A DNA stretch of 64,000 bases, from the NCBI RefSeq assembly GCF_016428585.1, contig NZ_JAELVR010000005.1, positions 244,594 through 308,593 on the forward strand, written 5' to 3'. Positions 8,745-17,079 of this stretch are shown in pieces; positions within the stretch are counted from its first letter, which is position 1, and each line of letters opens with the position of its first letter. Origin of the DNA: Sedimentitalea arenosa. GTDB taxonomy: Bacteria > Pseudomonadota > Alphaproteobacteria > Rhodobacterales > Rhodobacteraceae. The notes beneath the pieces are model-generated. The model was given only the letters and a program-made list of their open reading frames with translations, was not told the origin of the DNA and made no database searches. Made by a program: the position numbers and the translations under genes.

Positions 8745-9164
8745 ATGCGCCTTACCTCTTTCACCGATTACGGTCTGCGCATGCTCATGCTGATGGCCAG
8801 CGCCCCGGAGCGCGCCTATTCCACCGCCGAACTGGCCGACGCGTTCGGCCTGTCCAGAAACCACCTCGCCAAGATCATGCAGAGCCTGTCGCGCGGCGGC
8901 TTGATCGAAACGCGCCGCGGCGGCGGCGGCGGGGCGGTGCTGGCAAGACCGGCAAGCGAGATCCGGCTCGGGGCGGTCGTGCAGCATCTCGAGCAAGGTC
9001 AGGCTCTCGTGGAGTGCTTCGCCGGCGATGGCGGAAATTGCACGATCCACGCACAATGTCGTCTCAAGGCACGGCTGCGCTCGGCCGAGACCGCATTCCT
9101 GAGCGATCTTGACCGCTCGACGCTGGCCGATATCGCCCTGGAACCAATTGCGCAAACCGAATAG
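8745..9164 (+). CDS. Rrf2-family transcriptional regulator, NsrR-like
   Basis: 139 residues. It begins MRLTSFTDYGLRMLML, the Rrf2 signature, followed by a winged helix-turn-helix (YSTAELADAFGLSRNHLAKI) and a glycine-rich wing. Three cysteines at 91, 99 and 105 sit in ECFAGDGGNCTIHAQCRL. The seven- and five-residue spacings match the [2Fe-2S]/[4Fe-4S]-binding site of NsrR, the nitric-oxide sensor, so an NO- or redox-sensing repressor is likely. ATG 8745 was chosen because the Rrf2 domain normally begins there, although the frame stays open upstream. No NO-detoxification gene is adjacent, so its targets are unknown; it is divergent from the cyclo-ligase. Confidence 0.88.
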   Translation: MRLTSFTDYGLRMLMLMASAPERAYSTAELADAFGLSRNHLAKIMQSLSRGGLIETRRGGGGGAVLARPASEIRLGAVVQHLEQGQALVECFAGDGGNCTIHAQCRLKARLRSAETAFLSDLDRSTLADIALEPIAQTE

Positions 9165-9212
9165 GGGGACGGGGTCAGCGCAACAACGATCAGTTCGTCG
9201 GAACCCGGTTTT

Positions 9213-10208
9213 TCAGAAGACCAGTACCCGGTCGATAACCCAGAATGCGGCAAGGCTGCCGATCGCATAGCCCGCCCCACGCGTCAGAGCGCGACCGTGT
9301 TGGGCAAGCATCGGATAAAGACGGTAGAGCGCGGCCCCAACCGCCCACACGACGGCAATGAACAGGATCTGCCCGATTTCAACCCCGGCGTTGAATGCAA
9401 ACAGCGCGAGCGGGATATCGTCCTGAGGCAGACCGATTTCGCGCAAGGCGCCGGCAAAGCCAAGCCCGTGGATCAAGCCGAAAGAAAACGAAACCACCCA
9501 GGGAAACCGCTCGGCGAACGGATCGCGCCGCTCGGGCGGAAGCGCCAGTTCATAGGCGAGAAACACGATGGACAGCGCGATCACCGCTTCCACCGGTGGT
9601 GGCGGCAGATTGAGGGTGCCGAGCGCGGCTGCCGCGAGGGTTATGCTATGGGCCACGGTAAAGGCCGTGATCGCCCAGAGCAGTCGCGCACGCCCGCGCA
9701 CCAGCAATACCAGAGCGAAGACGAAGATCAGGTGATCGATCCCCTCCAGGATGTGGGTGATGCCAAGGCCCACATAGCTCTGCAGGATGTCGAGCGGCCC
9801 CGCTTCGGGCGGAATCGTGAAGCCGATCGTCGCCGCGGTCAGACGCTCCACCTGAACCTTGCCCGGAGTCAGTTCGTATCGCACGAGCGTATCGGTCCGG
9901 GTTGTTTCCAGCCCGCCGATCACGATGTCGCCACCGGCCAGCCCATCAGGACAAACGGCGATCCAGCGTGCCGTCCATGCGCGGCCGTCGAAAGTGAATG
10001 GCGGTGGCTCATGGGTGCAGGTCTCGGGCAGAAGGGCCTCGATCGGCATAGGACGGCCGTTGACATCGGGGACACGCCAGGTCACGCGCCAGCGGCTCTC
10101 ATCCACCGAAACGAGTTCGAGGTATCCCGGATCCAGCGCATGGCTGACCCCAGTCTGGGGCGCAAGGATTCCCAACAGAGCGATTAGTGTGATGACAAGT
10201 TGTCTCAC
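9213..10208 (-). CDS. HupE/UreJ_2-type membrane protein with periplasmic N-terminal domain
   Basis: 331 residues from a GTG at 10208 whose GTGA overlaps the stop of the PpiC-like gene; CACGGAG precedes it. A signal peptide (VRQLVITLIALLGILA, cleavage near SHA) leads to a beta-rich domain of about 140 residues. A hydrophobic HupE-like half then carries GITHILEGIDHLIFVFAL and FGLIHGLGFAGALREIG, whose His/Asp motifs resemble nickel/cobalt permease signatures. The family is annotated as HupE/UreJ_2; transport of Ni or Co is inferred from related proteins. Last gene of a four-gene leftward operon. No hydrogenase or urease genes are in the window. Confidence 0.85.
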   Translation of the reverse strand: MRQLVITLIALLGILAPQTGVSHALDPGYLELVSVDESRWRVTWRVPDVNGRPMPIEALLPETCTHEPPPFTFDGRAWTARWIAVCPDGLAGGDIVIGGLETTRTDTLVRYELTPGKVQVERLTAATIGFTIPPEAGPLDILQSYVGLGITHILEGIDHLIFVFALVLLVRGRARLLWAITAFTVAHSITLAAAALGTLNLPPPPVEAVIALSIVFLAYELALPPERRDPFAERFPWVVSFSFGLIHGLGFAGALREIGLPQDDIPLALFAFNAGVEIGQILFIAVVWAVGAALYRLYPMLAQHGRALTRGAGYAIGSLAAFWVIDRVLVF

Positions 10209-11038
10209 TCCGTGAGCACCGCCGATGCATCCGGCAAGGTGATCGAATAGCGCCCGAGCAGGGAGTCCGAGAACGCGTCTCGCGAGTCTCTCGCCCTGAC
10301 CGAACGCCACTCGGCCTCGACGCGCTCGCGGATGTCCGAAAGGCTTGGAAGGGCGGCTTCCGAGCGCTCCGAAACCCGCACGAGGTGCTGACCGTAACCG
10401 CTCCTGATCGGTCCGCTCCAGTGCCCGAGCGGTTGACCCGCGAGCGCATCGCCGAACCCGACCCCGAACACGCGGTCGATCGCGACGACGGCCATTTCGT
10501 CCAACCTGGGCGGAAGTAGATTTGTGGCTCCGATCTCCGACGGTCTCGCCCCTTGCCGTAACTCGGCGAGCGTCGCGGCGACGTCTTCCTCGCCTGCACC
10601 GGATGGTAGCAGAATTTGCTCGAACGACAGCCGCAGGGGTTTGGCAAACCTCTCTGCATCTGCCTCGAGAAACGCCTGAAGATCCGCGTCACTCGGTTCG
10701 AGCCGGGCCGCATCGGATTCCGCCAGAAACTCCATCTTGAGCTTCAGGCGCTGCCGGATCACCGCGTCGCCCTGGTCCAGACCAAGACTGCGCGCCTCCC
10801 GCACATAGGCCTCCTCCAGAACCCATGCCTGCATCATACCCCGCAGCTCGGCTTCGGTCGGTGGACGGTTCCAGGTTGCCGCGAACTGTTCGGCCAGAAG
10901 CCGTGCGTCGCGTTCGCTCATCTTTATAACGCCCTCGGAGGGCGCCGCCGGAGCATCGGACAGCAGCGCATAGGCGGCGAAAACCAATCCGCCAAGCACC
11001 GCGAAATGGGTCAGTGGGGACTTCAGGATGCTCGACAT
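10205..11038 (-). CDS. PpiC-type peptidyl-prolyl isomerase, membrane-anchored
   Basis: 277 residues from ATG 11038, which has GGAAAG seven bases ahead; an earlier ATG at 11089 overlapping the previous stop is possible but lacks a ribosome site. One N-terminal helix (HFAVLGGLVFAAYALL) anchors the protein with its body in the periplasm. A SurA-like helical region follows (LAEQFAATWNRPPTEAELRG), then the rotamase domain (LRLSFEQILLPSG ... SGYGQHLVRVSERSEAALPS). It probably helps fold an exported partner. Encoded between HupE-type proteins, it may be dedicated to the large periplasmic domain of the next gene product; that is inference. Confidence 0.85.
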   Translation of the reverse strand: MSSILKSPLTHFAVLGGLVFAAYALLSDAPAAPSEGVIKMSERDARLLAEQFAATWNRPPTEAELRGMMQAWVLEEAYVREARSLGLDQGDAVIRQRLKLKMEFLAESDAARLEPSDADLQAFLEADAERFAKPLRLSFEQILLPSGAGEEDVAATLAELRQGARPSEIGATNLLPPRLDEMAVVAIDRVFGVGFGDALAGQPLGHWSGPIRSGYGQHLVRVSERSEAALPSLSDIRERVEAEWRSVRARDSRDAFSDSLLGRYSITLPDASAVLTE

Positions 11039-11085
11039 TCGGTTCTTTCCAGTTGCGTCATGTGCCCGTCTCGAGCTTGCCTGTG

Positions 11086-11676
11086 TCATGCCGGCGCGCC
11101 CGGCAGGGCGGCAGCCATCACGCCGATCGCGACAACCCATGAACCGGCCACCGCGCCGGCCAAGCGACCCAATCGCGACTGGATGATATCCAGAGCCGCC
11201 CAGAGAAACAGGACGAAGATCGCAATGCCGACCGCGGTGCCGCCGGTGGACAGCAGTAGCGATCTGACATCGGTCAGTACATCGCCGGCGATCCCGGCCA
11301 GAAGTGCAATGGCGCCCGCCATGATGGCAACCAACCCGGCAGGCAAGGCGATCCCGAAGATGGCGACCCCACCCAGGATCACGGCGACGAGCCCGGCGGA
11401 TCTGGAATCGAGGCTCGGCGTGCTCACAGCCAAGTGTATCAGCGGCCCAAAGCATGCGCAGAGCAGCAGAACCAGGAAAGCGGGCCGCACGACTTGCACG
11501 GGTTGGCGCGCCAGCAGCACCGCTATCCCGGCCAGAACCAATCCCTGCGCCGGGTCTGCCAACGGATGCAGGAGCCCCTGGTAGAAAGGCCCGAGATCAC
11601 CGAACGCCTCGTGCGATTGCGCAGTGCCAGGCTGCAGAAAAAAAGCGAACGCCCCTGCGAGATACCGAAGCCTCAT
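11086..11676 (-). CDS. HupE-like membrane protein lacking the metal motif
   Basis: 196 residues, almost all hydrophobic, with five to six membrane helices after a signal-like start (MRLRYLAGAFAFFLQ). The first loop reads GLLHPLADPAQGLVLAGIAV. It aligns with the HupE signature HPxxGxDHxxAM but lacks the Gly-x-Asp-His part, and there is no HGHAHG motif. I read it as a divergent HupE paralogue that may serve as a partner subunit of the intact HupE. Its ATG overlaps the preceding stop (ATGA at 11673-11676). Confidence 0.75.
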   Translation of the reverse strand: MRLRYLAGAFAFFLQPGTAQSHEAFGDLGPFYQGLLHPLADPAQGLVLAGIAVLLARQPVQVVRPAFLVLLLCACFGPLIHLAVSTPSLDSRSAGLVAVILGGVAIFGIALPAGLVAIMAGAIALLAGIAGDVLTDVRSLLLSTGGTAVGIAIFVLFLWAALDIIQSRLGRLAGAVAGSWVVAIGVMAAALPGAPA

Positions 11677-12257
11677 AGGGCCCCTGTCAGGAACCCGACG
11701 CCCGCCGCAGCGATGACGCCGCCTGCGGAGCGCACAGCGACAGTTCCGGCCTTTGACCGGGTCAGGACACCGAAAGCGATACCGCAAAGGTGCAAAAGCC
11801 CGGTCCCGATCACGAAGCCTGCGGCATAGGCCAGCGGGCTTATCGCCGCGGGCATTTCGGTGCCATGCGCGTGCCCGTGGAAGATTGCGAAGAAAGCGAC
11901 GATGATTGCAGCGACCGCCAGGGGCGGACGCGCGGCCAGCAGGACAGCCAGGCCAATGACCAGTGCCGAGGCGGCGATGCCGGTTTCGATCCCCGGAATC
12001 GGCACACCGGCCGCCCCCGCTGCTCCGCCAAGCGCCATGACGAGCGGAAAGGTCACGGGCAGCAACCAGACTGCGGGTTTGCCGAGAAACGCCCCCCACA
12101 GGCCCACCGCGATCATCGCGGCAACATGGTCCCATCCGAGGATCGGATGCAGGAACCCGGTGACGAAACCGCCGCCGGCGTCGCTCGTCGAGTGCGCAAG
12201 GGCCGGCGTCGATGCGAAAAGCGCCGCGACAAACAGCGGAAACAACCTGGGTTTCAA
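11673..12257 (-). CDS. hupE: HupE/UreJ family nickel/cobalt permease-like protein
   Basis: 194 residues starting at TTG 12257, chosen because GAGGAGG lies seven bases upstream and a signal peptide (LKPRLFPLFVAALFASTPALA) follows immediately. It carries both HupE landmarks: FLHPILGWDHVAAMIAVG in the first helix and FFAIFHGHAHGTEMP in the middle. These His/Asp motifs bind Ni or Co in characterised members. First gene of the operon; no hydrogenase or urease is nearby, so metal supply to another enzyme (for instance for cobalamin) is more likely. A long hairpin occupies its leader. Confidence 0.87.
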   Translation of the reverse strand: MKPRLFPLFVAALFASTPALAHSTSDAGGGFVTGFLHPILGWDHVAAMIAVGLWGAFLGKPAVWLLPVTFPLVMALGGAAGAAGVPIPGIETGIAASALVIGLAVLLAARPPLAVAAIIVAFFAIFHGHAHGTEMPAAISPLAYAAGFVIGTGLLHLCGIAFGVLTRSKAGTVAVRSAGGVIAAAGVGFLTGAL

Positions 12258-12295
12258 GGGATCCTCCTCGTGGATGGCCACAGTCGCTCCGGTCG

Positions 12296-12346
12296 CGCCA
12301 CTTGCGTCGGGATATTTCAGTATCCAAGCGTATAGTGCAAGTGGCG
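12296..12346 (-). promoter_or_regulatory. Nested hairpin in the hupE operon leader
   Basis: A perfect 10-bp inverted repeat (CGCCACTTGC at 12296-12305, GCAAGTGGCG at 12337-12346) encloses a second hairpin (GGATA 12310-12314 / TATCC 12321-12325). It lies about 40 bases before the TTG start, so it would be in the 5' untranslated RNA. It does not match a cobalamin riboswitch box that I can recognise. It may be an RNA regulatory element or a repeated intergenic element; function unknown. Confidence 0.5.
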
Positions 12347-12597
12347 GCGCCCCGATTTCGGGCACGCTGTGATCTATGCCTGTTACCGCGCCGTGCCGCG
12401 CCGACACGGCCAGGCGTGATCGAGGCGTTGAGATTGCAAAAAAAGCAGACCCAGGGGTATGCCGCCCAACATCCGGTGGTCGCGCCATCAAAAATGGCCG
12501 CCCTATTGTGAACACAAGCCGGTTTTTTCCCGTTCAGCGCAGGCGGCGGGCGGCGGACGGTCACAGTGACAAGCCTGCGCCACTTGGGAGGAACACA

Positions 12598-13860
12598 ATG
12601 AGGAAATCGCTTGTAGCCTCGGCTGTTGCCGCGGCTTTCATGATGCCATCCGGCGCGATGGCGCAGGACAGCATCAAGCTCGGCATTCTGGTCGCGTTGG
12701 AAGGGGCCTTCGCCGAAGGCGGTGCCGATGGCGTGCGCAATGTCGAACTGGCGTTGCAACAGGCCGGGTTCGAAGCTGGCGGCAAGAAGATCGAGTATGT
12801 CGTCGCCCCGTCCGACACCACGCCGGACACGGCCGTGCGCCAGGCGCGCAAGCTGATCGAACAGGATGGCGTCGACATCATCATCGGGCCGCTGTCAGGC
12901 TCGGAAGGCATCGCGATGCGTGACTATGCCAAGACGGTTCCCGACAAGACCATCATCAACGGCATCTCCGGCGCGCTGGAAACCACCTGGGTCGATCCGG
13001 CGCCGAACTTCTTCCGCTTCAACCTCGATGGCGCGCAATGGGGCGCGGGCCTCGGCACGTATGTGGTCGAAGAAAAGGGATGGAACCGTGTCGCGACGGT
13101 GGCGGCGGATTATTCCTTTGGCTACACTAACTTCCTCGGCTTCGCGGTGGATTTCTGCCGCGCAGGCGGTGAGATCGTCGAGCGCTTTTGGGTGCCGCTG
13201 GGCTCGTCCGATTTCGGCGGCGTGATCGCGTCGCTGCCTGACGACGTGGATGCGATCTATCTCGGCGTCGGTGGCACCGATGCCATCAATTTCCTGAACC
13301 AGTACAACCAGGCCGGTTCGGAAACCAACCTGATCGGCGGCACGATCATGGCCGACCAGACGGTTCTGACCTCGCGCGGACGCGCCAAGGACGCGCTGAT
13401 CGGAACGCCGACCTCCGGCCCGCTGGCGTCTGACGATCCTTCGGAGGCGTGGCAGAACTACGTGAAGGCCTATCAGGAAGCCTTCCCCGAGGATGAGCGG
13501 TTCCCAAGCCCGTCGCTTTTCGGTGTCGGTTATTACATCGCGACCCTCGCAGCACTTCAGGCCATCAACGAGGTCGGCGGTGACCTGGGCGATGGGCAGG
13601 CGGCACTGCACGAGGCCTTGTCGTCCAATCCCTTGGATACGCCCCTCGGCACAGTCGAACTGAACGAGAACCGTCAGGCGTCCGGCTCGGTCTTCATCAC
13701 CGAAGTCGTGGATGATGGCGAGGGCGGCCTGAAGAACGTGTTCAAGGCGCGCGTCGACAACGTGACCCAGACGCTCGGCATGACACCGGAAGAGTTCCGC
13801 GCCATGGGTCTGCCGTCCCGCGACAACCCGGATTGCGCAGCGCTCGGCGGAGGCGGCTGA
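12598..13860 (+). CDS. ABC transporter substrate-binding protein, LIV (type 1) family
   Basis: 420 residues. A signal peptide (MRKSLVASAVAAAFMMPSGAMA) precedes a type 1 periplasmic-binding fold. IKLGILVALEGAFAEGGADG is the first strand and ligand loop, and DTAVRQARKLIEQDGVDIII is the classic second strand pattern. PLSGSEGIAMRDYAKT contributes a further ligand loop. A Cys-containing C-terminus (DNPDCAALGGGG) is unusual. GGGAGGA precedes the ATG. The permease and ATPase genes follow from 16066, separated by the ADH-like and AraC genes. The family binds amino acids, amides, urea or aromatic acids; the ligand cannot be read from sequence. Confidence 0.92.
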   Translation: MRKSLVASAVAAAFMMPSGAMAQDSIKLGILVALEGAFAEGGADGVRNVELALQQAGFEAGGKKIEYVVAPSDTTPDTAVRQARKLIEQDGVDIIIGPLSGSEGIAMRDYAKTVPDKTIINGISGALETTWVDPAPNFFRFNLDGAQWGAGLGTYVVEEKGWNRVATVAADYSFGYTNFLGFAVDFCRAGGEIVERFWVPLGSSDFGGVIASLPDDVDAIYLGVGGTDAINFLNQYNQAGSETNLIGGTIMADQTVLTSRGRAKDALIGTPTSGPLASDDPSEAWQNYVKAYQEAFPEDERFPSPSLFGVGYYIATLAALQAINEVGGDLGDGQAALHEALSSNPLDTPLGTVELNENRQASGSVFITEVVDDGEGGLKNVFKARVDNVTQTLGMTPEEFRAMGLPSRDNPDCAALGGGG

Positions 13861-13883
13861 GCCAACCCTGCGCGAGACAGAGC

Positions 13884-13909
13884 GGCCGGGCGGATCAGAC
13901 CGCCCGGCC
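13884..13909 (+). terminator. Stable hairpin after the substrate-binding protein gene
   Basis: Perfect 10-bp GC stem GGCCGGGCGG / CCGCCCGGCC around ATCAGA, 23 bases past the stop. No T-run follows, so it more likely blocks 3' exonucleases and stabilises the binding-protein mRNA than fully terminates. Confidence 0.6.
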
Positions 13910-13972
13910 ATTCCGTGGGGAGCGACACGCCTCCCCACATCGACCTGCACGCCTTGTTCCGGAACTCGTCGC

Positions 13973-15016
13973 ATGTCGCTGATCAACTATCTGACCCGCA
14001 TTCATTTTGCCGAGCATGTTCTGGAGGACGCGCTTGGCTTGGAAATCGCGCGGCTGGGCGGACGGAGACCCCTGATCCTGTTCGATCCCGATGGCGCGGC
14101 AAGCTGCGCACGCAGTTTGATCGAGGATACGATACCCGCATCCTGTGCCGCGATGTGGTGCGAGGAAAGCGCATTCGCATGCGACACCGCGGACATGCCA
14201 TGTCGACGAGACCGCGACACGGTGAAATCGACGGGCTGCGATCTCGTCGTCGCGTTCGGCGGCACGGCGGCTCAGGAAGCAGGACGCCGGATCGCGGTTG
14301 CCCGATCGCCGAGATTGCCTCTTGTCGCGATCCCCACGACAACATCCGATATCGGACTACCGACCCGTGCCACCAGTGCTCACCCGGTGCTGCCCGACGC
14401 GATCCTGTGCGATCCGACGCTGACCTATTGGCTCGCGAGCGATCGCACGGCCGCGCATGGGTTCGACGCCCTGACACGCTGCATCGAGGCATTCCTTGCA
14501 CCCGGCTTCAACCCGCCAGCGGATGGCATTGCACTCGAAGGGGTGCATCTTCTCTCATGCCATCTCGAGGCGGCCGTGACCGAGGGCGACCGGCCCGAAA
14601 CGCGGCGTTATGTGATGGCGGCAGCACTGAACGCGGCCTTGGCCGGGCAGAAAGGCCTTGGGGGGGTCGAGGCGTTGACGCGAGCCATTTCGGCCGAATG
14701 TGGCGCGGGCCGTCCGCAAGGCTACCACCATGCTTCGGTGCTGCCGCGGGTTCTGAACTTCAATGAGCCGGCAGTAGGCGACCGCTATGCCCGTCTCGCC
14801 GTTGCACTACAGACCCCGCCAAAGGACGACCCTATCCAGGCTTTGACCGAATTGGGCACCCGGATCGGCCTGCCCGACCGGATCGGCCATCTTGGACTTG
14901 CGCCAGCGGCCCTCCGCCGGGTCGCACGCAACGCTGCCGCCGATCCGGCCAGCCAGACCAATCCACGCCACGCGACGCAGGCGGATTATCTGGACCTGCT
15001 CGCCCAGGCGGTCTGA
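13973..15016 (+). CDS. Iron-type alcohol dehydrogenase homologue with replaced metal ligands
   Basis: 347 residues with the group III (iron) ADH / maleylacetate reductase architecture: a nucleotide motif AFGGTAAQEAGRRIA (about 94-108), LVAIPTTTSDIGLP and CDPTLTYWL. The helix HGFDALTRCIEA corresponds to GVDALTHAIE in FucO. Of the four metal ligands only Asp165 remains: the three His positions read Arg169, Glu233 and Gln249, though two His occur at 252-253. It may be a metal-free enzyme with another reaction, or a binding protein. Located between the binding-protein gene and the AraC regulator, in the same direction. The fold call is solid; enzymatic function is doubtful. Confidence 0.85.
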   Translation: MSLINYLTRIHFAEHVLEDALGLEIARLGGRRPLILFDPDGAASCARSLIEDTIPASCAAMWCEESAFACDTADMPCRRDRDTVKSTGCDLVVAFGGTAAQEAGRRIAVARSPRLPLVAIPTTTSDIGLPTRATSAHPVLPDAILCDPTLTYWLASDRTAAHGFDALTRCIEAFLAPGFNPPADGIALEGVHLLSCHLEAAVTEGDRPETRRYVMAAALNAALAGQKGLGGVEALTRAISAECGAGRPQGYHHASVLPRVLNFNEPAVGDRYARLAVALQTPPKDDPIQALTELGTRIGLPDRIGHLGLAPAALRRVARNAAADPASQTNPRHATQADYLDLLAQAV

Positions 15017-15105
15017 ATGGCGCCGACAATTCGCTTGGTGACTTCAGGTTGCCGCGCTAACATGCCGCATCTGCGCGTCGAAAGAACGCGAGACTGGGAG
15101 GAGAT

Positions 15106-15945
15106 ATGAGTACCGCTGTCGCCGTGTTCCACGGGGCCTTTGGACGTGTGTGCCTTTATTCGATAGATCGCCGCATGGCGCCACACGCACATCGCGAAGG
15201 CCATCTGATCTTTCATGTCCAGGGTCCGTCTGCGCATATGTGTGTGGGAGATACACTCTGGCCGGTGTCGCCGGGACAGGCGATTGCCGTCAGTCCCTGG
15301 CAGCCGCATTTCTTTCAGCCGGGCCCGTCGTCCACCCCCACCCTGACGCTCGTTCTCTATATCCGTCCCTCATGGTTCATCGAGGTGGCACGGCAAGCGA
15401 CCGCGACGATGCAGTTCGGGCGTGTCGGAATCGAGGTCACGGACCGGTTGATGCGGATGGTCTGTGGCACCGCCTCGACCATGCTGGACCCGGACTCGCA
15501 TGATCCGATGCTCGAAGATCGCCTTTGCGCGCTGTCGCAGGCGGCTTACGACCAGTCCTGGCAATGGACGTCACAGGGCCGAGGCTTTGTCGGCGCGGAT
15601 GTCGTCGGGCGCGATTTCCGCATCCGCCGGTCGCTCAAGATCCTCGGCAACGCGATCGGGGAAGACCTCGAACTGAACAGCGTGGCACGCGAGGTCGGCC
15701 TGTCGCGACCCCATTTCTACAAGCTGTTCCGCGAACAGATGGGCGTGACGCCCAACCTCTACCTGAATGCGCTGCGCATGGAGCGTGCGATCGACAAGTT
15801 GACCACCAGCGACGAGGCGGTGGCCGATATCGGATTCGACCTCGGTTTTGCCAGCCAGGCCAGCTTCTCGCGTTTCTTCATCTCCAACGGAGTCGTGCCG
15901 CCCACAGTCTATCGTCGCTGCGTACAGACGATGTCGCTGCATTGA
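15106..15945 (+). CDS. AraC-family transcriptional regulator
   Basis: 279 residues. The N-terminal half is a cupin-type sensor (RRMAPHAHREGHLIFHVQG ... AIAVSPWQPHFFQPG). The C-terminal 100 residues carry the two AraC helix-turn-helix motifs: LNSVAREVGLSRPHFYKLFR, and VADIGFDLGFASQASFSRFF, the family signature. A GGGAGGAG ribosome site precedes the ATG. It sits inside the LIV transporter locus between the ADH-like gene and livH, so it probably controls this catabolic cluster in response to the imported compound; that is inference. Confidence 0.93.
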   Translation: MSTAVAVFHGAFGRVCLYSIDRRMAPHAHREGHLIFHVQGPSAHMCVGDTLWPVSPGQAIAVSPWQPHFFQPGPSSTPTLTLVLYIRPSWFIEVARQATATMQFGRVGIEVTDRLMRMVCGTASTMLDPDSHDPMLEDRLCALSQAAYDQSWQWTSQGRGFVGADVVGRDFRIRRSLKILGNAIGEDLELNSVAREVGLSRPHFYKLFREQMGVTPNLYLNALRMERAIDKLTTSDEAVADIGFDLGFASQASFSRFFISNGVVPPTVYRRCVQTMSLH

Positions 15946-16065
15946 CGGAACGCGCTCCGTCGCGCTCGCTTTAGCCGACGCCGGGCGCAAGGATCAGACT
16001 GTCGGGTACGCCGCGGCGGGCGATCACGGGCTAGGCTTTCTCAAACTGGGGGAGCAACGGTTCTG

Positions 16066-17076
16066 ATGAAAGCATTCGTGACGCGCCATCCGACATGGTC
16101 GCTGATCATTGGCTTTGTCGTGGCCGTGTTGCTGTGGCTGATCTTCGCGCCGTGGACGGAAGGGATGGAAGACGTTCTCGGGCGCAAGCGGGTCTTCCTG
16201 AATGCAATCTTTGGCGGCGTCACGCTGGGTGCGCTGTATTTCCTCGTCGCGTCGGGCTTTACACTCATCTTTGGCCTCATGCGCAACGTGAACCTCGCGC
16301 ATGGCTCGCTGTATCTGCTGGGCGGCTACATCGGGTTCGAGGTGTCCGAACGCACTGGGTCGTGGCTTCTGGCCTTTCCGGTGGTCTTCGTCGTTGTCGC
16401 GCTTCTGGGGTTGGTGCTGCAGAACCAGGTGTTTCGCCGGATGGAAGGTGAAGAGCTGCGCCAGACCATGGTCACCATCGGGCTGTCGGTAGTGTTGGCC
16501 GATATCATGCTGTGGATCTGGGGCGGGCAGAGTTACACGATCTTTGCGCCCGACTGGCTGAGCGGGCCGATGACCCTGCCCATCGTGTCGGGCTATCGGT
16601 CCTCGGGCGAAGCGGTGATGCTGAAGTACCCCGCCGTGCGCATGGCAATCCTGTTCGCCGCCATAGTCGTCGGAGTGGCGATGTGGCTGATCCTGAACCG
16701 CTCGCGGCTGGGCATGCTGATCCGGGCCGGGGTCGATGACCGCGAGATGCTGGCGGCGTCCGGTGTGCGCATTCAATACGTGTTCCTTGCCGTGTTCGGC
16801 TTTGGCGCCGGGCTGGCGGGCATGGCCGGGATCGTCGGCGGCACGTTTCAGTCCCTGTCGCCGGGCGAGGACACGCGGTTCTTGCTTGCCTCTCTGGTGG
16901 TGGTGATCGTCGGCGGCATGGGCTCGATCCCCGGAGCGGCCATAGGCGCCTTGGTGATCGGCTTGGCCGAACAATTGGGGCTGGTCTATGCACCGACCTA
17001 TTCGGTGGTCTTCACCTTCCTGATCATGGCCGCGGTGCTGGCGTTTCGCCCACAGGGCCTGTTGGGCAGGGCCTAG
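16066..17076 (+). CDS. livH: LIV-type ABC transporter permease (LivH-like)
   Basis: 336 residues with eight to nine membrane helices and LivH features: LNAIFGGVTLGALYFLVASG, the LMRNVNLAHGSLYLLGGYIG segment typical of LivH, and MLIRAGVDDREMLAASGVR as the ATPase-coupling loop. It forms one half of the inner-membrane channel. It is followed by livM after three bases, then the two ATPases with overlaps, so the five genes from livH form one transcript. Substrate as for the binding protein at 12598: unknown. Confidence 0.92.
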   Translation: MKAFVTRHPTWSLIIGFVVAVLLWLIFAPWTEGMEDVLGRKRVFLNAIFGGVTLGALYFLVASGFTLIFGLMRNVNLAHGSLYLLGGYIGFEVSERTGSWLLAFPVVFVVVALLGLVLQNQVFRRMEGEELRQTMVTIGLSVVLADIMLWIWGGQSYTIFAPDWLSGPMTLPIVSGYRSSGEAVMLKYPAVRMAILFAAIVVGVAMWLILNRSRLGMLIRAGVDDREMLAASGVRIQYVFLAVFGFGAGLAGMAGIVGGTFQSLSPGEDTRFLLASLVVVIVGGMGSIPGAAIGALVIGLAEQLGLVYAPTYSVVFTFLIMAAVLAFRPQGLLGRA

Positions 17077-17079
17077 AGC

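Noticed and set aside
12258..12597. Cobalamin riboswitch ahead of hupE
   Set aside because: A structured leader exists but no B12-box sequence or expected spacing could be recognised.
11086..12759. Very long leftward frame covering two HupE-like genes
   Set aside because: Only the last 196 codons show protein character; the rest lies antisense or out of frame to other genes.
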